From NCBI GenBank assembly GCA_029933495.1, contig JAOZOC010000257.1:1-5354 (forward strand): a DNA stretch of 5,354 nucleotides, in the 5' to 3' direction. The DNA comes from Bacteroidales bacterium (GTDB lineage: Bacteria; Bacteroidota; Bacteroidia; Bacteroidales; JAADJA01). Of this stretch, positions 1 to 5,354 are shown in pieces; positions within the stretch are counted from its first letter, which is position 1; each line of letters begins with the position of its first letter. Below the pieces are notes generated by a model. It was not told where the DNA came from, made no database searches, and saw nothing but the letters and a program-made list of their open reading frames with translations. The position numbers and the translations under genes are program-made.

Positions 1-1281
1 ATGAAAAGAGATTCACAAGTATTCGAGATAATTGAAAAGGAGAGGCAACGCCAGATGAGCGGTATTGAGTTAATTGCTTCTGAGAATTTTGTTAGTGATG
101 AGGTAATGGAGGCAATGGGGTCGGTTATGACAAACAAATATGCAGAGGGTTACCCCGGGAAAAGATATTATGGTGGTTGCCAGTTTGTGGACGAAACCGA
201 ACAACTTGCTATTGACAGGCTTAAAAAGCTTTTCGGTGCTATATGGGTTAATGTTCAGCCTCATTCAGGTGCACAGGCAAATATGGCAGTATTTCTTACT
301 CTTTTAAAACCAGGTGATAAGTTTATGGGGCTTGATCTTTCGCATGGTGGCCACCTTTCACATGGTTCAAAGGTCAACTCTTCCGGAATGTTGTATAACC
401 CTATTGCTTATGAGGTTGACGAAGAGACAGGAATGGTTGATTATGATAAAATGGAGGAAATTGCACTGCTTGAAAAGCCAAAACTTTTACTTGCCGGAGC
501 TTCTGCATATTCCCGTGACTGGGATTATAAACGAATGAGAGAGATAGCCGATAAGATTGGTGCTTTCCTGATGGCTGATATTGCTCATCCTGCCGGACTG
601 ATAGCTGTAGGACTTTTAAATGATCCGCTAAAGTATTGTCACGTAGTTACATCTACAACGCATAAAACCCTCAGAGGCCCGCGTGGTGGTATTATTATGA
701 TGGGTGAGGATTTTGAGAATCCGTTTGGTAAAACAACAATGAAGGGCGTAGTTCGTAAGATGTCATCATTGTTTGATTCCGGAGTCTTTCCTGGAATACA
801 AGGTGGCCCGTTGGAGCATGTAATTGCTGCAAAGGCTGTTGCTTTTGGCGAAGCTCTTACAAAAGAGTATAAGGACTATATGAAGCAGGTTAAGAAAAAT
901 GCAAATATAATGGCAAATGCTTTTATTGATAAAGGGTACCATGTTATTTCAGATGGAACCGATAATCATTTAATGCTGATTGACCTGAGAACAAAATTCC
1001 CGGAAATTACAGGAAGAAAAGTTGAAAACACACTTGTGCTGGCTGATATTACAGTTAATAAAAATATGGTTCCATTTGATAATCGTTCACCTTTCCAGGC
1101 TTCCGGGCTTAGGATTGGAACTCCTGCTATTACGACCCGTGGTATGAAGGAAGATCATATGCCTGTTATTGTTGATTTTATTGACCAGATAATATCAGAT
1201 ATTGATAATGAGGAGTTGATTATCAAGGTAAAAGAGCAGGTTAATTCGATGATGTCAGAATTTCCGATGTTTGCTGGATAA
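1..1281 (+). CDS. glyA: Serine hydroxymethyltransferase (GlyA), complete
   Basis: This cytoplasmic PLP enzyme interconverts serine plus tetrahydrofolate with glycine plus 5,10-methylene-tetrahydrofolate, the main cellular source of one-carbon units. The 426 residues match the usual bacterial length (about 410-430). Family landmarks are present in order: IELIASENF (23-30), the YAEGYPGKRYYGG substrate loop (47-59), QPHSGAQAN (86-94), the ADIAHPAGL cofactor segment with D193 and H196 (192-200), STTHKTLRGPRGG with the Schiff-base lysine K222 (218-230), FPGIQGGP (263-270) and SGLRIGTPAITTRG with the carboxylate-binding R371 (368-381). The ATG at base 1 gives an MKRD start typical of Bacteroidota GlyA, so the gene looks complete, although its promoter lies outside the window. 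Residues 80-83 read AIWV where relatives usually have A-E/D-Y/W-A, a small local oddity. It is monocistronic as far as can be seen, with its own terminator downstream. Confidence 0.98.
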   Translation: MKRDSQVFEIIEKERQRQMSGIELIASENFVSDEVMEAMGSVMTNKYAEGYPGKRYYGGCQFVDETEQLAIDRLKKLFGAIWVNVQPHSGAQANMAVFLTLLKPGDKFMGLDLSHGGHLSHGSKVNSSGMLYNPIAYEVDEETGMVDYDKMEEIALLEKPKLLLAGASAYSRDWDYKRMREIADKIGAFLMADIAHPAGLIAVGLLNDPLKYCHVVTSTTHKTLRGPRGGIIMMGEDFENPFGKTTMKGVVRKMSSLFDSGVFPGIQGGPLEHVIAAKAVAFGEALTKEYKDYMKQVKKNANIMANAFIDKGYHVISDGTDNHLMLIDLRTKFPEITGRKVENTLVLADITVNKNMVPFDNRSPFQASGLRIGTPAITTRGMKEDHMPVIVDFIDQIISDIDNEELIIKVKEQVNSMMSEFPMFAG

Positions 1282-1307
1282 ATAACTATTTTTAAAATAT
1301 GATAATG

Positions 1308-1337
1308 GAGGAATCTGATTTTTCGGGTTCCTCTTTT
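1308..1337 (+). terminator. Intrinsic terminator of glyA
   Basis: An 11-bp stem (GAGGAATCTGA, 1308-1318, with TCGGGTTCCTC, 1323-1333, including two G-U pairs) closes a four-T loop and is followed directly by TTTTATT. It starts 27 nt after the glyA stop codon and separates glyA from the next gene. Confidence 0.8.
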
Positions 1338-1365
1338 ATTAACTAATCAAAATTGAGAGAATAAC

Positions 1366-1373
1366 TATCTTTG
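1366..1373 (+). promoter_or_regulatory. Candidate Bacteroidota -7 box for the ModE-like gene
   Basis: TATCTTTG matches the Bacteroidota -7 consensus TAnnTTTG exactly and lies 16 nt before the ATG at 1390, which would give a very short leader. No good TTTG -33 element is visible 19-21 nt upstream, so the call rests on one box and on its position between the glyA terminator and the start codon. Confidence 0.45.
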
Positions 1374-1389
1374 CCAAAACTCAATTCAA

Positions 1390-1758
1390 ATGTCAGACAA
1401 AAACAATCTCAAAAATATTAAATTCAATTACAAGATTTGGCTTTCTACTAAAGAGGGTGATGGTATAATGGGTGACGGTAAATGGCAGATACTGAAAGCT
1501 ATTAAAGAGCACGGTTCTCTGATGGCCGCTACCGATGCACTTGGAATAACTTACCGCCGTACCTGGGGTGACCTGAAAGAGATCGAAAATCAGCTCGGCT
1601 TTCCTTTGCTTGAAAAGAGTAGAGGAGGGAAGGAGCGCGGTGGAACAAAACTATCACCCGAAGGAGAAAAGATGGTAGCTGCTTTTGACAGATTCCATAA
1701 AAAGGCCGATGATTTTATGGAAAAGGCATTTGAAGAATTCAGGAGTGAATTTGACTGA
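1390..1758 (+). CDS. ModE-type winged helix-turn-helix regulator, DNA-binding domain only
   Basis: This 122-residue protein resembles the N-terminal DNA-binding domain of the molybdate-responsive regulator ModE, which is related to the LysR-type winged helix. The pattern runs: a strand segment (KFNYKIWLST, 11-20), GDGKWQILKAIKEHGS (28-43), the helix-turn-helix AATDALGITYRRTWGDLKEIE (46-66, with the ModE-typical YRRTW), then FPLLEKSRGGKERGGTKLSPEG (71-92), where the glycine-rich part is the wing. The tail (95-119) is a charged helix suited to dimerisation. E. coli ModE has about 262 residues and carries molybdate-binding Mop/TOBE domains; these are absent here, so the ligand, if any, is unknown. 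No molybdenum transport or cofactor gene is adjacent. It probably binds DNA as a dimer; its targets cannot be read from this window. It is not named modE because the sensing half is missing. Confidence 0.88.
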   Translation: MSDKNNLKNIKFNYKIWLSTKEGDGIMGDGKWQILKAIKEHGSLMAATDALGITYRRTWGDLKEIENQLGFPLLEKSRGGKERGGTKLSPEGEKMVAAFDRFHKKADDFMEKAFEEFRSEFD

Positions 1759-1769
1759 TCCTGCAAAAT

Positions 1770-1810
1770 CTTTCAGGTAGAGACAGGCTTGTACGCCTGA
1801 GTCCTGAAAG
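1770..1810 (+). other. Nested inverted repeat (RNA hairpin) after the ModE-like gene
   Basis: CTTTCAGG (1770-1777) is perfectly complementary to CCTGAAAG (1803-1810). Inside these arms CAGGC (1784-1788) pairs with GCCTG (1795-1799) around a 6-nt loop, giving a two-storey hairpin with a 6/3 internal loop. No T-run follows, so it is not a standard intrinsic terminator. It could protect the 3' end of the upstream mRNA, form part of a structured leader, or be a protein-binding site. Function unknown. Confidence 0.5.
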
Positions 1811-1869
1811 ACTGGACGTGAAATGGTTAATTTGTTGAATCTGCAAATTGGGATATTGGAATACAAACT

Positions 1870-1920
1870 CCTGTAAGGTTTTGAATGGCCTGTGGGAAGG
1901 CGAACCTTGCAGGTATTTTT
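1870..1920 (+). terminator. Intrinsic terminator or attenuator before the YdcF-like gene
   Basis: CCTGTAAGGTT (1870-1880) pairs with AACCTTGCAGG (1903-1913) over 11 bp with one wobble. The enclosed segment can itself form a 4-bp stem (GCCT 1888-1891 with AGGC 1898-1901). TATTTTT follows at once (1914-1920). It most simply ends the transcript of the ModE-like gene. Because it finishes only 28 nt before the ATG at 1942 it could instead act as an attenuator if the downstream promoter is further upstream. It also covers the alternative ATG at 1885, arguing against that start. Confidence 0.7.
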
Positions 1921-1941
1921 AGAGATAATTTTATAACAAAT

Positions 1942-2973
1942 ATGAAGAAAGCCAGGTATGCAATATTAATCCTTTTAGTTTTGTTGATCGCCTTAACTAC
2001 AACCCTGTTTCTGGCTTCATCGTTCCTTGATTATAATGCCCCGGTAAACTCGGATAATATTGTCGTTGAGGGCTGGCTTCAGGCTTGTGAACTTGAACAG
2101 ATAAAAGAGAAATGTCAGAATATAAATGAACTGATTGTTGTCGGTAATGAGTTTCAGCAGCCTAAGAATACTACTTGTAGACTGCTTGATTATTTTCAGA
2201 AACAGGTAAGCAAAGAAAAGCCCGGAAAGGGAATGTGGCTTTACGCAAATTCAACACTTATTTTCAATCCGGAACTCCTTACCTTTAAGGAAGCAGGTGA
2301 TACCTCGCAAATAGTTGTCAGGGCTAGAGGAACAAAGGCGAATGGAAGATTTGCCCATTTTAACCTGATTGTAAACGGTGAATTTTATGACGATAGTTTT
2401 ACTGCCGGAGAGACAACTGATTATATTTATAATGTAAAAACTGGAAATACCGGTTTAAAAACTGTCGGAGTAAGATTTGATAACGATTGCAGACTGCGAA
2501 AAGAAGACAGAAACCTATTTATTCTCTCAATAAAAGTTAATGGTAGACAAATATTTGCCAACAAAAATACAAGCCTGGTAACCACTACGGAAACCAGGTT
2601 TACGACCGGCTTTACCTCAAAAGGAAAAGCAACACTTAACTATCTTAAAGCACTGAATGTTAAAGCAAAAAGTTACCGGACAGTATCTTTTAGATTTGCC
2701 AGAGAGAATCAGACTCTTGCAGCAGCAGACTCTTTCAGAAAATGGATTGCAACGACAAGGTTAAGAAATTTTAATATCGTTTCTGGCGGAATTCATTCCC
2801 GCAGAAGTCTGGTAACATACGAAAAAGATTTTGGAGACGATTACAATATCGGTGTCATAAATCTGGAATCAGCAAGATATAATAAAAGAAACTGGTGGAA
2901 ATCACCGGGAGGTTGGCTTGCGATAAGTGATGAACTGTTTTCTTATATTGTAAACAGGATAGTTATTAAATAG
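1942..2973 (+). CDS. Membrane-anchored YdcF/SanA/ElyC-like (DUF218) protein with inserted CBM-like domain
   Basis: The 343-residue product starts with MKKA and a hydrophobic segment (about 6-28), so it is probably anchored in the inner membrane with the rest in the periplasm. DUF218 signatures come in two pieces. The N-terminal piece has SDNIVVEGWLQ (37-47, VEGW typical of one YdcF subgroup) and ELIVVGNEF (63-71). The C-terminal piece has RENQTLAAADSFRKWI (254-269), NIVSGGIHSRRS (278-289, H285/R287/R288), YNIGVINLESARY (301-313) and NWWKSPGGW (317-325). Between them, about 97-210, lies a domain resembling calcium-dependent CBM36/CBM60-type modules: IVVRARGT (124-131), LIVNGEFY (142-149), VGVRFDND (175-182) and DRNLFILSIKVNG (189-201). 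Four cysteines (49, 58, 79, 183) could form disulfides. YdcF/SanA/ElyC proteins affect envelope functions but their reaction is not established; glycan binding here is inference. A longer frame begins at ATG 1885, but that start lies inside a terminator hairpin and would put 19 non-hydrophobic residues before the anchor, so 1942 is chosen. Confidence 0.8.
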   Translation: MKKARYAILILLVLLIALTTTLFLASSFLDYNAPVNSDNIVVEGWLQACELEQIKEKCQNINELIVVGNEFQQPKNTTCRLLDYFQKQVSKEKPGKGMWLYANSTLIFNPELLTFKEAGDTSQIVVRARGTKANGRFAHFNLIVNGEFYDDSFTAGETTDYIYNVKTGNTGLKTVGVRFDNDCRLRKEDRNLFILSIKVNGRQIFANKNTSLVTTTETRFTTGFTSKGKATLNYLKALNVKAKSYRTVSFRFARENQTLAAADSFRKWIATTRLRNFNIVSGGIHSRRSLVTYEKDFGDDYNIGVINLESARYNKRNWWKSPGGWLAISDELFSYIVNRIVIK

Positions 2974-3076
2974 TAATGAATAACTTTCCTCAAAGCTGCA
3001 AATTAAAGTATAGCTTAATCAGCCTAAATCATAAAGATCATAAGAATCAGCGTTCAATCTATCCTAAGCACATTAA
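2974..3076. other. Convergent intergenic gap without a clear terminator
   Basis: This AT-rich gap lies between the 3' ends of two convergent genes. It holds only a weak inverted repeat (AAGCT 2993-2997 with AGCTT 3012-3016, 14-nt loop, no T-run) and a short tandem repeat, ATCATAAAG/ATCATAAGA/ATCA (3028-3049). No strong hairpin with a T-tract was found for either strand. Confidence 0.4.
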
Positions 3077-4948
3077 TCAATCATAGAACATCCAGGAAAT
3101 CCCAAATCTAAATGCCGGGTCTTGCATAGGGTAGGAGGGGGTTGTGTAATACCTGAAGTTTTTTAAATAGAATCCCAGATTAGAATATGAAACAAATAGC
3201 CTCGACCTTTTAATTTGTAAGTTAAGAAAAATATTTGCATAAACATAGTTGCCGGTTTCTTTTTCGTTTTGCAGATAAAAAAATCTTGAGGCAGGCATAT
3301 AACTATTGCTGTAGTAATTACTATTGTAAAAAAGGTCAAGCCCGGTTTGAAGCACTGCAGCGTTTTTAAAGAGGTTTGAAGTGAAGTAAATTGCCCCGTC
3401 ACCAATAAAATCAGGAATACGCACGATATCGTTGCTGGGATTTTGATAAATTATTTTCAGATCGAAGGACCATTTTTTGATAGTGAATTTCTTCCTGGCA
3501 TAGATTTTTAATACACTCACGCTGTTTGATTGTGCTGGAATAGAAAGCGTATCAAGGTAAACAAGATTGCTGGTGTTCGTAAATTGTACACCAGCCTGCA
3601 AATTTTTATAGGAATAGTCAAATTTTTGGATATTAAACTTTTGCTTTGCAAAATTATTTTCCCATCTGTAATGGTTTGAGTAAAAGCGAAAGAAGTATCG
3701 GCCGGCCTCATGCTGTGAAGAGCTTAGTTCAAGTGATAAAGTCCCATACTTTGTTTTATATTTTAGACTTCCTTTCAGATTATAATCTCCCACATAATCG
3801 CTGCCAGTAACAAAATCACCATAAAAATCAAGATTCATATTTTTGATAAAGCGGATTGAAACATATCCGGAAGGAATCAGAAGGTTATAATAGTTTTTAA
3901 AAACAGTATCATCAGAATGTTCAATATATTGTTGTTTAACACTGATGTCAAACAGAATTTTCTGTTTGTGTTTAAAACTGGCATTTGACCAGGACAGAGT
4001 ATTTTCAATTTTAAAAATGCGAGTTGAGTCAAAAGTATTGTTCAGTGTGTCATAAGTTTGATCATAAAAGGAATTGTCCTGTTGTGTATCTTCAAACTTA
4101 TATTGAAACTTTGATATAAGTGTTGATAATGAGATAATACCCGGCGAGATTTTTAATCCTTTGGATTTCAATGTGTCAGCTGGATTCATAGACTCCTTTT
4201 GCGAAAGTGCAAAAAGCTGTTTAATATAATAACTGTCTTCTTTTACTAGATTATTGGCTTCCTGCAAATTTACTTCAATTCCGTTTCTTTGCGGTTTTAC
4301 ATTCTCTTCAAAAACCGAGTCATATTTTATTCCGCCATTCTCCTCCATTTTTAATATGTTGTGGAGATAATTGGCCATAACCATATATCTGTAGTCTTTC
4401 GTGTGAAATCTTGCCTTGAGTGCTAGATTTTTATCATCTGCCTTTTGTCTGAGGTACATACCAGGTGATTGTGTATAACGGAAGTTTAAACCGATTTTAA
4501 TCAGACTTCCAATATTTTGTGAATGGTCAATCATCAGGTTTTGTTCCTTTTTTGGGCCCATAACGTAGAATAGATTTGTGTAAGGTTTCCCGAACCAATA
4601 ATAGGAGACACTATCGTTGTGTAACAGATAGCGATCATATGTATGAATTCCGTAGTCGAAGCCGCTTCTAAGAAATGGGTCGAAGACCATATTATTATGT
4701 GCCAGCCCTAGGTTTCCAAGTGTAGCATAATAATTCCCAGGTTTCATAAGCGGATCAAATTTTTCAACATTAGTGATCAGTGTATCAATTTCCTGAAACA
4801 TATCCACACCCTTCAACTCAAGGTCATTTTTAAAAAAATATACTTTGGAAGAATCAAGTGCTGCAATTATTGAATCCTGGGAATACAACCCAGAACCTGT
4901 AATCAGGAATAATAGCAGAAGTAAAGGATATTTGATGCTTTTAATCAT
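3077..4948 (-). CDS. Putative porin, Bacteroidota Porin_10-like outer-membrane beta-barrel protein
   Basis: The 623-residue product starts MIKSIKY, followed by a hydrophobic core and LYSQ (about 5-24), a typical Bacteroidota signal peptide with likely cleavage after Q24. The rest looks like a large beta-barrel: many alternating, aromatic-rich strands, polar loops, and a final strand FRFGISWMFYD (613-623) of the kind recognised by the BAM machinery. Features typical of the Bacteroidota 'putative porin' family include the NLGNxG-like TLGNLGLAHN (76-85), the DPFLRSGFDYG segment (90-100), YYWFGKPYTNLFYVMG (116-131), HSQNIG (142-147) and, near the end, YYTTPSYPMQDPAFRFG (600-616). Substrate specificity is unknown. 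It is not TonB-dependent: no plug or TonB box is seen. The in-frame ATG at 4987 would place 13 residues before the signal peptide and would start upstream of the likely -7 box at 4968-4975, so 4948 is chosen. It follows an rRNA operon on the same strand but is separated by a strong terminator. Confidence 0.88.
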   Translation of the reverse strand: MIKSIKYPLLLLLFLITGSGLYSQDSIIAALDSSKVYFFKNDLELKGVDMFQEIDTLITNVEKFDPLMKPGNYYATLGNLGLAHNNMVFDPFLRSGFDYGIHTYDRYLLHNDSVSYYWFGKPYTNLFYVMGPKKEQNLMIDHSQNIGSLIKIGLNFRYTQSPGMYLRQKADDKNLALKARFHTKDYRYMVMANYLHNILKMEENGGIKYDSVFEENVKPQRNGIEVNLQEANNLVKEDSYYIKQLFALSQKESMNPADTLKSKGLKISPGIISLSTLISKFQYKFEDTQQDNSFYDQTYDTLNNTFDSTRIFKIENTLSWSNASFKHKQKILFDISVKQQYIEHSDDTVFKNYYNLLIPSGYVSIRFIKNMNLDFYGDFVTGSDYVGDYNLKGSLKYKTKYGTLSLELSSSQHEAGRYFFRFYSNHYRWENNFAKQKFNIQKFDYSYKNLQAGVQFTNTSNLVYLDTLSIPAQSNSVSVLKIYARKKFTIKKWSFDLKIIYQNPSNDIVRIPDFIGDGAIYFTSNLFKNAAVLQTGLDLFYNSNYYSNSYMPASRFFYLQNEKETGNYVYANIFLNLQIKRSRLFVSYSNLGFYLKNFRYYTTPSYPMQDPAFRFGISWMFYD

Positions 4949-4967
4949 TAAGTTCCCAATTAGATTA

Positions 4968-4975
4968 CAAAAGTA
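4968..4975 (-). promoter_or_regulatory. Candidate Bacteroidota -7 box for the porin gene
   Basis: Read on the minus strand this is TACTTTTG, an exact match to TAnnTTTG, ending 19 nt before the porin start codon at 4948. Transcription would begin near 4961-4963 with a leader of roughly 15 nt. A convincing TTTG -33 element is not seen at the expected distance. Its position supports the start at 4948 over the one at 4987. Confidence 0.5.
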
Positions 4976-5038
4976 GCAAGAAAACAAGAGCAGAAAGTAA
5001 TAAAAACATCAGATAGGATAAATAATTGTGGAGAGAGC

Positions 5039-5072
5039 AAAAAAAATCCCAACCTAATTAAAGATTGGGATT
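5039..5072 (-). terminator. Intrinsic terminator of the rRNA operon
   Basis: On the minus strand a 10-bp stem (AATCCCAATC, 5072-5063, with GGTTGGGATT, 5054-5045, one G-U pair) encloses an 8-nt loop and runs into eight T residues (the A-run at 5039-5046 on the plus strand, the last two also being stem positions). It lies about 8 nt past the 3' end of 5S rRNA and insulates the porin gene from rRNA transcription. Confidence 0.9.
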
Positions 5073-5080
5073 TATAAAGA

Positions 5081-5190
<110 letters not shown>

Positions 5191-5260
5191 AAATCTTAAA
5201 TATTTTAAAGACATAATTAGAAAGAAAATACAGAATAAGTAAATAACAATTAAATGAATA
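5191..5260 (-). other. 23S-5S internal spacer, AT-rich, no tRNA
   Basis: About 70 nt of very AT-rich sequence separate the 23S end from the 5S start. A near-palindromic AT stretch occurs at about 5195-5210 and may be a processing structure. It is too short for a tRNA and shows none of the tRNA landmarks. Confidence 0.6.
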
Positions 5261-5354
5261 GAAGAAAGTTTACGGGTAATTAGTACTGCTCGGCTTTGCC
5301 ATTACTGACTTTACACCTGCAGCCTATCAACGTCGTAGTCTTCAACGACCCTTA
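5261..5354 (-). rRNA. rrl: 23S ribosomal RNA, 3' end only (continues beyond the window)
   Basis: The minus strand reads from the window edge GGGTCGTTGAAGACTACGAC, then GTTGATAGGCTGCAGGTGTA, AGTAATGGCAAAGCCGAGC and AGTACTAATTACCCGTAAAC. This is the conserved 3'-terminal domain VI sequence of 23S rRNA (TTGATAGG...GTGTAAG...GAGC.GTACTAAT). The 3' end is placed near 5261 because ACTTTCTT (5269-5262) is the likely partner of the 5' end of the molecule in the terminal helix; this is approximate to about 5 nt. Only about 94 nt of an approximately 2.9-kb gene lie in the window. Confidence 0.93.

Noticed and set aside
70..538. Small frames on both strands inside glyA
   Set aside because: They overlap strongly conserved GlyA coding sequence and show no protein-like features.
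1654..1866. Minus-strand 70-codon frame antisense to the end of the ModE-like gene
   Set aside because: It overlaps a conserved gene and the hairpin, and its product has no recognisable features.
1885..1941. N-terminal extension of the YdcF-like protein from ATG 1885
   Set aside because: It overlaps the terminator hairpin and T-run and adds non-hydrophobic residues ahead of a clear membrane anchor.
2993..3016. Terminator in the convergent gap
   Set aside because: Only a 5-bp stem with a 14-nt loop and no T-run, too weak to call.
3163..3711. Two minus-strand frames of 80 and 64 codons inside the porin gene
   Set aside because: They are out-of-frame shadows of the porin coding sequence with no recognisable domain.
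4949..4987. N-terminal extension of the porin from ATG 4987
   Set aside because: It would place 13 residues before a clear signal peptide and begins upstream of the likely promoter box.
5191..5260. Possible tRNA in the 23S-5S spacer
   Set aside because: The spacer is too short and AT-rich, and lacks the T-loop and acceptor-stem patterns.

Overview
The window is chromosomal DNA from a member of the Bacteroidota, most likely a Bacteroidales/Marinilabiliales-type lineage. The evidence is an AT-rich base composition, a GlyA of the Bacteroidota subtype, a Bacteroidota-specific 'putative porin' (Porin_10-like) outer-membrane protein, no clear Shine-Dalgarno sequences, and two TAnnTTTG boxes of the Bacteroidota sigma-factor type placed just before start codons. 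The species cannot be named from the sequence.

Layout, left to right. (1) A complete glyA (serine hydroxymethyltransferase, + strand) ends in a hairpin terminator. (2) A short + strand gene encodes a stand-alone ModE-type winged-helix DNA-binding protein with no molybdate-binding domain. (3) A 183-nt gene-free stretch carries two hairpins, the second a good intrinsic terminator that ends 28 nt before the next start codon. (4) A + strand gene encodes a membrane-anchored YdcF/SanA/ElyC-like (DUF218) protein that appears to be split by an inserted carbohydrate-binding-module-like domain. (5) After a 103-nt convergent gap, the - strand holds a 623-residue putative porin with a signal peptide and its own -7 box. 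(6) The right end holds the 3' end of an rRNA operon on the - strand: a 23S fragment running off the window, an AT-rich spacer without tRNA, a full 5S rRNA and a strong intrinsic terminator.

The genes do not form an obvious pathway. GlyA (one-carbon metabolism) and the rRNA operon are housekeeping, and each is closed by its own terminator. The ModE-like regulator has no molybdenum-cofactor or molybdate-transport gene beside it. The YdcF-like protein and the porin both concern the cell envelope but are convergent, so they are separate transcription units. The most unusual items are the split YdcF-like protein and the structured region ahead of it. In that region three CCTGNAA-like copies can each pair with the 3' arm of the terminator, which would fit attenuation but is unproven. 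No mobile element, CRISPR array or tRNA was seen.
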